Below are positions 38,231 through 53,100 of a DNA stretch of 64,000 nucleotides, piece by piece. The position numbers and the translations under genes were made by a program. The first letter of the stretch is position 1. Each line of letters starts with the position of its first letter. The notes beneath the pieces are model-generated. The model searched no databases. It saw only the letters and a list, made by a program, of their open reading frames with translations, and was not told the origin of the DNA. The DNA is from Allacma fusca (taxonomy: Eukaryota; Arthropoda; Collembola; Symphypleona; Sminthuridae), in assembly GCA_947179485.1 (NCBI GenBank), contig OX359248.1, positions 52,028,386 to 52,092,385 on the forward strand. The letters run 5' to 3'.

Positions 38231-40470
38231 TACCCTCACATACATATATACTTACACATGAATGACAAATGTTTTTTTAATCCTCGAAAGTGTTATCTTA
38301 ATGAGTACTCAGTGTATCTTTTACAAGGAAATAATAATTTGAAACGTCGTCCAGTTCCCATCATAGCCAGTTAAATGTTCCAAGCTCGACAGTAAAGAAA
38401 GCAACAACTACCACACACACATACTCATGTAAGTACCGAGGAAACACATTGAAACCAATGAGCTCAAGTCCACACAAAACCCTCCACTCAGAGGCACACA
38501 AACGGACGGCCATTCTAAAATACAGTCAAGTCCACTGGAAGAGACGCCCTTCGAAGGGAATTCTCCCCACGACCAAAAATATTTGGACAATCTCCCTATA
38601 TTCACCACAATCCTAATTTTTCTTCCATGAGCTTGTCCGGATGAATAATAATTATTACTCATGTATAATCTTTCCTATGAGAAATTTACTGCAACCAAGA
38701 GAATCGTCTCTGTATGTATCACACCATCCAGGAATTTCGCTATTTACCGTAGTTAATTTTTTTTCTTGTAAAAGAAATGGTAATTTGTAAGGACCGAATT
38801 TCCCTCTTCAAGGGTACTCTCCTAATAGTGTGTTTTACTATTACAAGGAACAACTTGAATAAAATACAGTCCTCCAATGTGTCCAAGTTGTTGTATAGGC
38901 TAATGACTCCGTGTTGAAAAATGGAAAATTATTAAGTCTTACCCAGGAATATTTAGAGCACTTTTTTGACGCAGCCTGATCTCAAGATTCACTGTCAAAA
39001 ATAATCTTCCCTTTCCGAAGTTAATTAACTCCATGCACTAGCTCAATTTTTATGGGGATTGTAGCAAGGTTTGAGGGAGAATTGGGAAATCAACTTGCAC
39101 TAAAGGACAAACGACGGAGCGTCACATGGAAGTTCCAACGTCTGGATCAATACTGGAAAAGGAATTAAAGTTACTACTAATGCTGGGCCCTTCCTTTAAA
39201 TTCAATACATACATTGTTAATCAAATGGAGTTTAACGGGTCACATAACTGTTCCGCTACATTTTCCCCTTATTTCAGAAGACACTTCCCGGAGAGGCTCA
39301 ACGCACCTTTTACAGTGACTACTACTGTACAGGTAAGGGCTGTGAGGAGGAAGGGACTCAATTTGAACAATGAGTGTCAACTGTTTCCCATGGATTTATG
39401 ACTTCTCTATTTTCAGACAGATCTCTTCTTTTTAAAAAAAAAAAGAAGTTAAGAGCCTTCCGGGAGCAGGAGAGGAGAGAAGCTAAATAAAGATAACAAA
39501 CTCTTTTTTACACTTTGAAAGTCATAAAAGTTACCTCTCATTGAGTCATTGAGAAAATGGGTCAGGCTGGGAAAAGGTCCCGTTCCTCCTCATCTCTGCC
39601 AAGGACTCGGAGTTGATTATTTCAGATAACTTTTTGTCACATTAAAACCTTATAGCTTTACTACTACACACCTATCGTACGCAAAGAAAACTACATCCTC
39701 TGTATAGCTACTGAAAAATAACCCGGATTCTCAATCCAGGTGACGTTCACAAAATGCATAGATACATGACACGGTCCGCTATTACAATCCTAAAATATCA
39801 AAATTTGGTTCTAAAATCCAGGAGTTTCCCAACGTAGAGACCAAAAATTGTTGCAAATGAGATCCTATTAAAATATTTTTGTTCTACGTTGGAAATGCTC
39901 TCACAGGAACGTTTCCCTTAAAGCGAGATCATATTTATGTATGTACATACGTAATTGCATATACATATTTACGGGTTTTTGTTAACCATGTACATAGGTA
40001 GAGTACGTGTGTACGTCCAGTTCTATGAGATTACTAAATGAAGATACAAGGATCTCCAGGAGCACTGTAGAGATCGTAATTGGAAATAAATTGAGGGTTG
40101 AGTAAAGGTGAATTGAGCCCTAGTTGATTGCGAGCGTGTGTATTGAAATGTGGTTTGTTGTAAGAGTATCCGCTGGGAAGAAGAAGAAATTGAATTGCTA
40201 TAATCAAGCTGTTAGAGAGTGTATGTGTGTGGTTTTCAAGTGTGAGAAATGTGGGTTCTATTGATTTAATAAAATGGGAAGAAGTGATTGGAATTGATTT
40301 TAAATTGATTCCTTGCTGAGAGGAGGTGGAAGGGCATGTGTAAATCAATAAAAATGTCCAAAACAATAATCCTTGATAAGGGGAATATCTAATCATTGTG
40401 GACACGTAAAGGGCGGAGGCAGAGACTAATCAGATGCTTACCTGGAGGGAATGCACGGTTGGAGAGTCTA

Positions 40471-40654
40471 CAGTCCACTCGTTCTATCCCAGCAGATCGA
40501 ATTACAGGGAAATACAAGATCTCCAAACTCTTGCTCTTACACAAAAAATTAGTACAACCTTCACTGGGGCTTTGTCTCAACGAATTTGGCTTTTTACTGT
40601 TTTCAGAGAAACAAATCCTCTTACAAGGAGTTCCCTTATTGACAGTTCCCACTG
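40471..40654. mobile_element. TA-flanked MITE, copy 9 (184 bp)
   Basis: TA flanks at 40469-40470 and 40655-40656. Left end CAGTCCACTCGTTCTATCC, sharing its first ten bases with the right end of copy 7; right end as reverse complement CAGTGGGAACTGTCAATAAG. Overlapping ORFs of about 100 codons on both strands here are explained by the element. Confidence 0.5.
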
Positions 40655-40656
40655 TA

Positions 40657-43600
40657 GCAAGGGGCTTAATTTTTTCCCCAATTCAGCCCGAGATATAGGT
40701 ATTAGCATCCGGCCCTATGGACAGAGTGTATAAGGAAAGGAAGGTTTTCCCAGAAATTTATGGGAACTCAGATATTTAGCTTGGATTGGCCCGAGCAATT
40801 GAAATGTTGTGGTTTGTATATATTATTGAAGGAATCAAGAAGTTGTTTTTCCCCATGGGCGGCATATTTCCCTTTGAGATGGGTTCGCAATTGAAGTCCA
40901 TTAGTGATTTGGACTATGGTCAATATAATAAAATGAAGGTCTAAAGAGATGCTTGATTGCATTTTATAGCCCTTTTCTCTACGCACAGCATATAATTTCT
41001 CCTCATACTTGGGATCATTGGGGAATTTTTCAGGTTCTTACTCATACCCTCAATGTACAGTAATGGGACAATGCAGCAGGAATTTTTTTTTCTTTCCTTG
41101 GGAGTTTCTTATACACATGTCCTTATCGTAAATTGGTATTTACCTTCGTAGTATTTCATAGCTCCTAAGCCAACTTTTGATACTTCATCTGTTTACAATC
41201 CCTCTGACACAGTGTCTCTCTGTCTGTGTAGGGGAAGGAGATGTATAAGTGGGTTAGACCTTATTTAAAAAAGACCGTCATATATAGATATCTATATAAA
41301 GAGTCCTCAAGGTAAAATCAACGCTTGTTTGGGATGGAGGGCCAGTGTGTCCAGCTGTATATTTATTCCTTTCTTCCATTCCGTGACTGTTGTCATGTAA
41401 CATGCAGGAGGAATTAAGTTGGCTCAAGGAGGGAAATATCCTCAGAAAAATAGGTCCGCGGGCCAAGGAGTTACAGATGCACTTGTAATTGTACTTTGAG
41501 TCTCGAAACGTTTCTGGTAGCATTATCAAAGTGCTTGCATGTCGGCTGTTTTAAAGTATCTCAATACATGCACTGTCTTTGGAAGCTTTTTTTTTCCTCC
41601 CAGGATTTTCTTTCCTACAATTTTCTTGGAATACTAGAATTACTTGGGAACATTATTGTTTCAATGCAATTAATGCTCCTCAGGAAATATTCCTCCTACG
41701 GAATGACTCTTGCTGTTGAAATGGAGCTTTTATGAAATATTCCTAGAGATTTGGGCCCTTCATGGAGCGCCACGTCTCAGAGCCTGTGGAGACAAAATAT
41801 ACGTCCCATAAAAATTTACCTATGAAAATTTTGTGGGAAACAATTTTTTCGTTGATACTTTCCGCTCGTATGAAATTACAATTTAGAATCCAATTTTTTG
41901 CTGAAAGAAATGGTTTGTTTTTTTTTAGAAAAGCACAATTTTTTGCAGTGGTTCTCATTTTTCCGTTAAAGTATTTGTTTTCTACGGAAGAATTTTTTAT
42001 TTGGGACTTTTCTCATTCAAAATTATGATAATTTGTAAGGACTGCTTGCGTAAAAAGCAAAATAAAAAAATCCAAGTGTACAATCATTGCTTGTGAAGGG
42101 GAAACCTAGAGGATCTTTAAAGTTAAAAAAGTTATCCCTAAAGCAAAAATTCAGCTGACCATAAATAAAGTTGAAAATTCCTTTCGAAAATGAATGCACA
42201 CCTGAGCATAAATCCAGACCGAATCTCTCATATGAAGCTCCAGCCCAGCCGGACATGATTTATTGAGCCATTCCCCCATCATTAATAGAAGTCCCATATA
42301 AATTATGTTAATGTCCTATAGCCACTCATCTAAATAACAGGTTTATCAAAACTTATCCTGAGTCACATCTGAGGAGTATACGACGGAAACTATATTTTCC
42401 CTTGCTGTAAAGTTGATCTAATTCTTAAAAATGTGGGACGTGATTTGAGTCCTCAATAGGAGAAGTGTACTCAAGATAGGGGGAACGTATGGACGTCCAT
42501 GTAAATATACATGTTGTGTTTCCAAACCGAAGGACTAGCTCTTCGTAGTACGACAGGCACTCCCTTGGATTTTTTCCTTCGGCTCAGACTGCTGTGCTCT
42601 AACTCCTTGCACAGACCATTATTGTTCCATAAGTGACTGAGAAATGAGGAGATGCTTTTAGTCTAATTAGAAAAATTGACTTTTATCCCTCAGCTCCCAA
42701 GTGTTGGTAGTGCCAAGTTCTGCTTTAATTCAACTCTGTAGAGAAAGTAGACACGGGGAGATTCCTTGTTTTTTTTCCTGTAGACATTGTACATGGTAGT
42801 CATGTAACCAGTTTAGGATCGGATCAGGTTTCGCTTTGATTGTCACTCTTCCAATGTATTGATATTTAAATAGTATGAAAATTCTTTTACATGTTTAAAA
42901 TAGCCTCAATCGCTACGAGCATTTTTTTCCACCCCGAATGACTTTTGATATTCTGTTTCACATTTTACAGCCACACTCTTTGAGCTACTGAACTTCAAAT
43001 GCAAATTTTCAGTAGCAATGGCATTTTATTGCAACCAAACATTCCTTGCCTTTCAGGATTTTCAAACCCAGCTATTTTTTGCCTGTAGTTCTTAATCTTG
43101 TGATGCATTTGGTGCTTGCTTCATTGGAGGGCTTCAAATATGTAGAGAATAAAATGCTAACTTCAGAGTGGTGTAAATTAAACGTAATTTTTTTATTAAT
43201 CATTGTTTTACAAAACAAGTTAAGTATTCCAGTTGAAAAATTTCGTTCCAATGGGCTACCATTTTTAAACCGTTCAAATTAAGACACTGTAATTAAAAAT
43301 CATTTATTGAATTTGTATTCTTCCCAACAGGACTTAATGAGTCTCAGCATTATTTAATATTCGAATTTAGTTACATATGAAAAACTAATATATGAAAGTA
43401 ATTATTTACCAGGGAATATAAAAAATGACGAAGAAGTCATGAAACTAAAAAAATTCTAATAACCTGTCTTACAGGGAATAGGATTTTAGGGAAAAAAACT
43501 ACTGATCTTGAAATGAGTTGGAAAGGTAGAATTTATGCATGGAGAATTACAACGGCTTGAGAACTCTGTTTAGGACTGAGAGAGAGAGAGAGAGCCAAAT

Positions 43601-46600
43601 AACAAAATGTGCATTATTTACAAGAGGAAGAGTTGCGGTGACCGTAGGCGGAGGATTGTTCTGGCGTCTTTGCTATATATTGTAGCTCAATTTTAATATA
43701 AGGGACGCTTATTCTAATGTGTATGCTTAAAACAGGAAATTACAACATAGGATCATGCACATAATTCCTTCTATTTACGTATGAGCCAAATACAAGCACG
43801 AAATTCGCATACAGGGTTCTACCAAATAGGAGCCAATCCTTGGGCTTGTACAATTATTGTGGACTGCGAGAATTATTATTCGCTTTTAGTTTCTTCGTAA
43901 AATTTGTTGCATCTTCTCCTAAGGAAGACAATCTTCTTACCTTGCCCCAAGTGTTTTAGTTCCTGTGCCAAAAATTCAATGTGTGTAGCAGCCAGATAAG
44001 ATCTTTACTGTACTAAAACATTTATTTCCCTACAAATTTAACATTGTGTAATAATATTGATTCTGTTGAGGTTTGTGTGTGACTGATAAATAGATACTAA
44101 AATCCCGATGATACTTGATTTACTCTGGAAGTCAATGATTCCATAAAATTCCAGTGGAACGATTCTTATTGTTCACACATTGGCGTGAGTAACATGACAG
44201 TACACGAGAGTACATGAGGGAACATTTACAAAAGTTTTTAAAATGTTTCTTCAAAATTACTGTAAGCATATTTTCAAAATAAAATAATCGAACACCGGGA
44301 TTCTCCAAGGAAGAAAATGTTTCCTTGGGACCCGGTAGAAAATGCATGTATTAAAAACTATACATGGATTCATATAAGGTAATTTGGAAATAGCAAGGAA
44401 ATAGCCTTCCCACCAGATCGTATAGATGTCCAAACAGGCCAGAGTTAGTAATGCTTGTAGTAGCGACCGGGTCGTGGCTGTAGCAGTGATTTTAATTCCT
44501 CCCGTGTGATTTAGGAGGGCAATCTACTCCTCCAGTTTTCCCTCGCAACGACTATTCTTTACCGAAGGAAGAACATTCGCTCTAATTAAAACGCGCTCCT
44601 TAATTGTCCCCTAAATTATTTCTTAATTAAACTTCACGAAATATTTATTTCATTGTATTTGCATCTGCCTCCCACCTCCCCTATAGCTATACCCATAAGT
44701 GTATGTTTACCCAAACCCTACACTATATCTATATGACACATGTGAGAAAATCCTATAGAGCCTTCCCACCGTCACTTGATCCCCCCGGAACTCCTAGCTC
44801 TACATATGTTAGCGTGATTATGTAGATTAGGGAAAGGGAGAGCGGAAAAGCCATTATGTAAGACTCCGACCCTGCTTGGCTCTCGCTGAATTTAGGGAGA
44901 ATTCTCCTTTTTCATCTTAGCTCCGAAGTTGCTTGGGATGTTGGAGGAAAATGCTGCTGTGAGAAAATGAGAATAAATGCAAGCTCATATCGTCGAACCG
45001 CAAAAGATCATTAGTCCCACTTCTTAGTCTTCTCTCTCTCTCTCTCTCTCGCTCTCGCTCTTACTCCAGCAATTTCTACATTTCCAAGGATTGTTCAATT
45101 ACATAAGCAAAGCTATACTAGCACTAGCCCGCCATGCAGATGAAAATTCGTCGCATCTTGTTTCTTCATTTGTATCCATATGGAGTCTAATTGGACCAGC
45201 TGTAATGAAATTTCTTCAATTATTATTCTGCATGGACTTTTACAACAAGGAATTTCCAAGTGTACTTTTCCGTTCAGTAAATTCAAACCCTTAACTTTCT
45301 CAGCTCAAATTCCCTACCTTTGCATTTGGGTATTTACCAAATTCATGGTTAAATACGAAAATAATTTCTATCCCTGGTTTCCTACTTGGATTTGCCAGGA
45401 ATTTCGACGGTCCTCCATGGAACACATAAGGTATGATGCAAAGGTATCTAATCTTTTGGTATTGTCAGACCTGAGGAGACACAAAGGCTAATGGTATCTC
45501 TCCCGCTGTTGCCGACCACCGTATTTGTCTCTTTCCAATCAGAACTGACGAGTCTCCAGAGATGCGATGGGAACAGGCTAGAAATTTTGCGAAAGCAGTT
45601 ACTAAACCCTATAGGAAAAACTGTAGGGAAAAAAAGTAGTTGAAGTAAAGGAGCTGATTCTTCTTCTCCGACAGAGACTTACCGTCTCTTATCTCTCATA
45701 GGCCCATTGATTTTTTTCCCATGGAAATTTGACTTACGCACTCAATACATTTGGAACAAGCTCAGGAGAGATAAATATTGGGAGAAAATAAGATTTTCTT
45801 ATTTTGAAGAATAGCTGGTGCTGGGAAAGAGAGAGAGAAAAAAAGACTGCCTGCATACATAATTGTATGCCGACATATGTAAATGCATTCAATTTATATG
45901 AAAGTAAACGGGAAGCTGTAGTAAATTGTATAAATGAAATCTTGGTCTTGTTATCGTCCCAAGTCCATCGTCCATTCCCTCGGACTCGTTTAGCATTTTC
46001 GGGTAAAAGGACACCAGGGAAGTTTCTATATGCTTTCTCTATGCAAATGCTCCTTCCCTGAAAAATTCCTCTCCGTTCTATCCTGGATGGGAATGCTTTT
46101 ATGGAGCCCCGTATAAAATTCAATGTCTCTTGTTATTTTGTATGTGGGAAGGAGGCGAAGGAGAAAAAAGTGTGTTCTTGGGAGAAATAATGAAAACAAG
46201 CTGGTAACATTTTTTTCTTAGCAGCTTACCTTATTTTACCTTTTTTTTCTTGCTCTTTTGTTTTTTCTCTTATTAATTTTTTTTCTGTGGGTTAGGGATA
46301 TTTTTTGAATTTTAAGCACATGTTTTTGTAGACTGTATCTGTAGAGGGGCTTTGAATAGCACGGCCTCCCATTAATTTCCCACTCCGTATGAGGGATCAG
46401 TATGGAAGGAGTGTATTTGAGTAATTAATATTTGTTAGCATAATCAACGGAGGCACGATACACAAGCTTTCCAAGAACAGGATATTTTACGAGAAATATG
46501 AAAGACACAATTCATGATTCATGAGTTTGGATGGGTTTGTGCCTGTAGGAATTATTTTCGACAGTGTCATTATTTGACTGTAGCATTATGATATGTGAGT

Positions 46601-47199
46601 TGTGAGTTGTTGTGTGAGCATTAGGAATTCAGCTGACTGACGATAGTAAGTAGTGTCGTGACTGTGAGGTGGGACCAGGGTGAAGGATAATTAAAATTTC
46701 AACAGCATTCTCCTTCGGGCTCCATTCTCTCCCTCTCTTGAGCTTCTGTTCTCCGTCAGCTTCAATTGTAATTACGTACGTATGTATGGGAGTGAGTACA
46801 CAGAATGGGGGAGTCATAAGTAAGGAATCAAGATTGACATATATGTTTCTTCATAGACCATGTAATACATTACCAGAAAGTCATTGCGTTGACACATGTT
46901 GGTTTCATTATTCATTTATTCCGAAGGAGACGGAGTCAATGAGTGACTGACACTGTCGAGTATGCTTTTAGCATTGGAGTGACAAGCATTCGTGTAGGAA
47001 ATGTATGAGAGAGCAAAGGTGAGTTTTGGGAAGGGAGTAGGCGGCAGGCAGGTCGTTTAGCATTCATTTCATTCCATTCGTAATTTTGTATTCCTGCGAG
47101 AGCCAGAGAGAGAGAGAGAGAGAGGAAAGCAGAACAAGAGCACGCCCAGTCTAATTCCACCTTTCCCAAATGTTCATGTAAAATGTTATCTTATTTAGT
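40657..47199. other. Non-coding stretch
   Basis: No supported gene. It contains (GA)n at 43578-43594, (CT)n at 45029-45060, (GA)n at 47105-47124, and a short hairpin (GCTACTGAA / TTCAGTAGC arms) near 42.99-43.02 kb. The ORFs are short, overlap on both strands and lack domains. Confidence 0.4.
45029..45060. repeat. (CT)n microsatellite
   Basis: TCTCTC run with GCTCTCGCTC at its end; GAGAG on the minus strand. Confidence 0.95.
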
Positions 47200-49979
47200 T
47201 TTAGCATTCAAGGCTTTTGTGTACACTCCAAAATGCTTCAAATATTCCCTTTTTTAAGTTCACACTCAAGCACTTATGCATTTTTACGGTGCGAAGATGA
47301 GTGTTTCTCACAATTTCAGTTAAACTACTTCCACTGCGCTGCTATGCTCACAAACATTATTTCTACATTTTTTCGAGTTTCAAATTAAAGTAATTATAGA
47401 TATATTATTTAAAAAGTAAATTGGTGCAATAATCACGTTACACAACTTTGTCAACGATGTCAAAATAGTACCAAAATGGTGTTTAGGGTTCAAACTGAAA
47501 TCTATGTTATATTCCAAATCCTTTCAAAATGGTACTGAAAAGGGTTATTATATGATTTATAAAGTTGCATTCACAATAGTATTCAAATTTGCAACTGCAT
47601 CGAGCAAATATTAGATGACAAAACATTAAAAATTCTACTGACGTTAAAAAACCTCTCTATATTATCATACTATTAATTTGAAAGACTTACGTACCTAAAA
47701 TCTCATGAGATTTTTAATACCATGTATTGTCGCATTTAGTTTCACGCGTATGTGTCTATTTGGTGCACTTGTGCACACTTGATATCGTGTGTAAGTTTGA
47801 TGCACAAACGTGTTTTAGAGAACTAGTGCCACCAGCCTTTGCTGAAGCCTACAGCCTATGGGTAAGTGTAGGGAGGAAAATGGTTTGAAGCACGAGAAGA
47901 ACAATAGTAAATCCTAGGTGTCGACTGGTTGTCAACCACATTTGCATAAACATTAATGATCAACTTGGATGAATGTGCATAGTCGCTGACATTAAGTGAA
48001 AACTGAGATAGTATGAAAAAATAGTACTTTCTTGTCTCGCAGGTCGGATAAGTTGTAGCTGCTGAATATTTTTCCATATGATTACTTCACAAAGTGCACG
48101 CAAGGCATTTCATCAAATCAATGAATTCAGACTCATACTATGTGTCTCTTAAAAACTAAGAATTAATTTATTCAATGTCACATAGCAATTCAATAAAATA
48201 GCTTAAGCAGGGACTGCGCAATATCTATGCATGTATGTATGTGCACAGAAAAGAAGGTGCATAATCTGATGGGAGATTTATTTTTGAAAGAAATAGATTT
48301 AGAGTAATAGAGAGTTGGTTAAATCAGTCCAAAGGGAGTTATCTGAAGGGGATTCATGGAAAAAAGGCTACTCGTAAGTTGAATGACGCCGACGAAAAGG
48401 CGAAACAGGTGCTCAGCCAATAAGCCATAAAGAAATGATGTAACACAAGAATGAGATGATGATGATTAGAAACTAGACTCCATAACTCTTGCTGCCAAAC
48501 ACACATCCCAAAGAGGTAGGTACACTCAGAGGTTTCCACTTACACGCACATACGCTAAGGTCATAGAGTTGATCTCAACAATGTATAGTCGACTGGAGGT
48601 GAAACCAATCACAGGGTTTTATTTTTCAGTCAATCCAGTTGTACTCAATGCTAGCAGCATCTCAGTTTCCATCTATAATTTCAAGTTGTTTTTATTTTCG
48701 GTCATAAATAAGGGCACAAAAACATTTGTTACATATTTCTTCTGACTAGGTAAACATTTTAAGAATACTGCCGTAATTACTGAATGCATAATTCATTTTA
48801 ATACGTGTCAATGCAATAGTTACTATTGTAATTGTAATGGTTGTCAAGATTTTAAATTTCTAATTGCACTCTCCATTGTTACAAGGAACATGTCTGACTT
48901 GAAAGCCACACAAAATTTATGGCTCCTATAAATTAATTACTACAACTCTTTGTCTGATAATTATGAAATTGAAACTAATTATTTCAATGTATGTAGCCAT
49001 GACGACATGCTTAACGTTAAAATTGCCCATTTTATTTTACACGAAAGCATGCATCTATTGTGAATAACATGTGTACAGTTGGCAATGTAAGTACGTATGT
49101 ATTTACAACTACATGTTTCTATTTTGTATGGAATTAATTAAAGATAATGGTATACTTGATAAAAAATTATTCATACCAAAAAAGTAAATTGACGGATCGA
49201 ATAAGGTGTAATCAAATGATCTATCAAACTGACCAGTTAGGAATCGGAAAGGAAAAATTCTATTAAACGCCGTCAATTGATGAGGGATATATACTACAAC
49301 CAAATATGTTTGTTTTGTTAACTCCATAGGTATGCTATTTCTTAAGAAGAACATTTAAGGCTTCTTGCTAAAGCTGCATGCTGACAGGAGCATATTTATA
49401 CAAATAACAGTTAGACAAAAATATTAAGAGCCATAAAATAATGTAATAACAGTCTAAATTTCTGCAACCAAACAGACAAGGTGGTTGACGTGCTGATTAA
49501 TTTTTATGGGATTATTTCTAAATTATTAATGGTGACTGACGCTCGTTATTTCTTCCTTGAGACATGTTTCTTCATACTGTGATAATATAAATTACATGCG
49601 TCACGCTTGTGTATGAGGTTTACTGGATTATTTCAGTTTTTTAATTCTTTACAACAGGATGTATTTTTTCTTGTTCTGTGGCAATGCCGAATTAAATTCT
49701 AGTACAAATGCAGTTTATCAAAGCGCAAAAACAATCAAAACATTTCGGTTTTTTGTTCGATTCAGTGTTATTGCACCTACCAAAATGAATAATCGCGAAC
49801 AAGTACAACTTATTTACATAATTTGTATACATACATATATGTTTCTTGCAATTACATCAAATAAAAATATACGCTCCGATGTTATTTAAGACTGTCGTGT
49901 AGTACGGAGTCTGAACCTCTCCGTACCTACCCTCTTTATTGCATTACGTTGAGCTCACTTCAAAAATTTGTTTTTTAAA

Positions 49980-50140
49980 AATGACATTTCGATAATTAAT
50001 CATTTTGATTAACAAAAAAACTTTTTTGGTGTGCTAGCAAAAAGATTCTTTTGATAATTTGTTAATAAAAATAAAAATTTTGATAATTTTTTAACAAACA
50101 TAAAAAATTCGAGAATTTAAAAAACAAATTTGTTTAAATC
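49980..50140. repeat. Degenerate A/T-rich tandem repeat
   Basis: Words like TTTTGATAATTTGTTAA, TTTTGATAATTTTTTAAC and ATTTTGATTAAC recur about every 30-50 bases with A-rich linkers. Confidence 0.4.
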
Positions 50141-51243
50141 TGATGTAATTAGTAGTGACTGGTATGTGTACAAAAATTCCATTGAAATCCGTAGACGAGC
50201 TTGTGAGAAAACACAGATTTTGGTAGTTTATATTTTTCTACGTATTCACAAAAGTATGACCCTTTTCTAGATACCATGGAAATTAAAAAGGGAATAAAAG
50301 TCGACTTATTTTACAGGCATGGTGCTCCTTAACAAATTCATTCTTCTTTAAGTCTTGTCGGCAGAAAATTCAATAAGGCAAATAAAACAAACACATAGTG
50401 ACAAATGTTTGTATCATGGGCTACTACCAACTATTTCGATGGCTCATTGAATAGTTTGCTACTCAAAATAGTGATAGATAAACACGCGTGTATCTAATAG
50501 CAAGAGTATTTAATTTGCACAATGTAATAGAAGAATGTTGAACAAAATTATATCGCAATTTTGAGTTGGATGAGAATTTTAATTAATAATAAATTGATAA
50601 TATTAAATTGTTGACTCGGAATAGCATAATATAATATCTAAACTGCTTGGTGATAGGGGGTGAATTTAAAATCTGAAGCAAAAACTAGTAAAATATTCGC
50701 TTAATAGCTTTGATTGACAGTATTTTCTATTCCAAGATATAGAAAGAAGTTTACAAGTAGCATTTGTTGAAACGGTTACTATTTTGAGTGAAAAAAGACA
50801 ATAAAGCTAATTTTATCTCTGAGAAACAAACCAAACTAGTATTTATTTACGTCAAAAAATAGTTTAAGAATTATAACGTCACAGTAATTATAGGTGTTTT
50901 CAAAAACGAATTGAAAGATGCGGGGAGACCTTTGCGTTTCCCTTTTTCTCCTAAACTGGCTTCATGATTTTTAAGCACTTGAATAAGGGCTGAGATTGCG
51001 CCCGTACTGGTCCGGACTGCAACGAAACTCTCGTATCATGGGTTTTTTAGCCCGTGTAGGGCTCTTCCCAGTATCTGAAAGTCAGAGCTGTTTTCACCCA
51101 ATTCCTTGAGCTGTCCTGCCAAAACTTGCAATTTGCTTATAGATTAAAATGCTGCTCCATCTTTTACAGTTAAATTCCAACCGTAGGTTCTGCTTTCTCG
51201 AAAATGTAGATAATCCTATTGTATCCTTCAGAATTTTACATAT

Positions 51244-51626
51244 TTAAAAGGGCGTGTGGCACGTCATAACATGACTCTGGATTTTGCTCTCTATTGTAAG
51301 GTCATCACGCCTTGGTCTGTCATGTCGGCCCGGTCCCACTTTAAGTTTGTAAGTGTCTGACGTGTGTCTTAGCTCCAAGGCAAGATCTAATTTGTCAATT
51401 CCTGCGCCCCAGTGGATCCATTGTACGTCGTTGTTCCAGAATTGGGAGCTTATAACACCTTCAGCTTCTTAATACTTGAGTTTAGTTTGACGTTCTTCGA
51501 GCTATCCAGACTGCTTCCTAATGGATTTACTAGTGGTGTTGAACGTATTGGGCCTTGAATCGTTTTAGCCGTCCCCGAAATGGTCCATCCTCCTGGCGTG
51601 TTTCCCCCTTGAATAAGAAACGTCTA
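51244..51626 (-). pseudogene. Broken coding-like relic, family unknown
   Basis: Two minus-strand frames are open in succession without an ATG: 51623 down to 51453 (57 codons) and, in another frame, 51468 down to 51247 (74 codons, then TAA). They overlap by 16 bases. Both have balanced base composition inside an A/T-rich block. This pattern fits a former coding sequence broken by a frameshift, or two exons whose junction I cannot place. The second frame holds WIHWGAG and a basic, aspartate-rich end. No family is recognised. Confidence 0.3.
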
Positions 51627-52766
51627 GACTCGCTTTTTGTAACTCCTTTTAGCCGAATCGTTTGTATTTGGCAGCGTGTATTTACCAGACAAACTTTGTC
51701 AGACTTCGGATGGGTCTGTTAACGACTGATGTATTTTTTCTGACTAAGTTTGAACCATTGAGTTATATTAATTTTAAAATGTTTCAATAGGCTAAACTCG
51801 CAGCGATAATATGTTGAAATAATAGTTCCAGAATCTATTCCAGAGTTTCTAGTTTGTAAGTCTAAAACTAATTGTCTTTATTCACAAACGTCCTGTGTTT
51901 ATATACACTTGAAAACATCCCTTTAATTCAGCTTTGAATCACAACAGGTCAATATTTTGTAACCCAAAATTGTAGCTTAAACTATAGTCTTCACACTTGA
52001 GCTTGTGACAAAATATCCAAAACAAACATTACAATAATAGCTGAAAGTGTCGTAACCAAAAATGATGGCGTTGATCCCATTCATATAAAAGCAAAAACAT
52101 GGCAATAAAAATTGAGGCTTAGAGAATAAGTCATGTAATCATAAATATACTCACACCACCGGCATGTGCCGACGCAGTGCCACTAATCTTTATCCTATAA
52201 CCAAGGTTATAAGGCCACGAATTACGGAAGAACACCTACAGGTCAATGTTTCTCTCATGATTTACGCACCTCACTTAGAATTCCATTCAGTTCACCGGTA
52301 ACAAACTTAAACTAGCGAGAAGACCCGCAAAATATCACGGCAAAGTTATGCAACTAATTAAAGGATTTACGGGATGGTGGTTGACAAGTAACAGTACAAT
52401 ATATTGAGTTATTCGTTATGAATTATGTTCTGTAACGAATATTTTTATTCGTTACTACTTCTAAAACTAATTGAATTGGCAACCAACTTTCAACCAGTCC
52501 AGTGCCTCAATATTTATTGATATCTGTTATTTTGCAGTATTTGTAATTATTGTAATAGGAACCAATCATTTTAATGAATATAATCCTAATGAAAAGTCAT
52601 TTTCTTTCTGGTCTTCACTCCTAAAGTGATCTTGAAACAATAAACACGCATATCTTTTGCTATTCTTTGGGAGTCACTATTTTATAATCTGAGTTGGGAA
52701 CTATTCATTGAGCCGCTAAATAGTTCCATACAAAGCTCAATCGGGATTTACCGAAGAAAGTACTAC

Positions 52767-53100
52767 GTGCAGCCCCGCCGAAGAGAAAGTTCCCGCCGTG
52801 GGTCACATGGGAAGCCCGCCGCTGGTAGCAGCTTTTTCCAGCAAAACTACTCTAAATCCCGAGGCGAAGTGGCATCGCTCTCGAGGAGCCATTGTGTTTT
52901 GCGTTCGTTACCGCGCCGTGAATGCAGATTCCTGCCATTGGATGAAGCTAGAATTAGCGGAGTGCGGAGGAAGCAGCAGTTCTTTGCGGTTAGCAGCGCT
53001 ATTATGCAGACGAAAAACCAAAAAATCATCTTTGTGAAAATATATCATCGCTGCGTTGACGAGAATGCTGAGGTAGCTGCGACCATCTCTATGGCAACAC
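52767..53100. other. CpG-rich patch
   Basis: About 330 bases with many CG dinucleotides (CCGCCG, GCCCGCCGC, TCGCTCTCGAG, GCGTTCG, CGCGCCG) inside A/T-rich DNA. A CCAAT box (ATTGG) lies near 52.94 kb and a small GCTGG/CCAGC hairpin near 52.83 kb. Frames are open on both strands, so none is convincing by itself. It could be a promoter/first-exon island or the remains of a gene. Confidence 0.4.

Noticed and set aside
38515-38760. Further CAGT-start sequences near 38.5 and 38.87 kb
   Set aside because: Only the first few bases resemble the MITE ends and no matching right end with TA was found.
40034-40405. Minus-strand ORF of 123 codons with a signal-peptide-like start
   Set aside because: Composition does not differ from the neighbourhood and there is no domain. 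Weaker than the candidate at 24724-25002, though not excluded.
40396-40733. Overlapping ORFs of about 100 codons on both strands
   Set aside because: Coincide with MITE copy 9.
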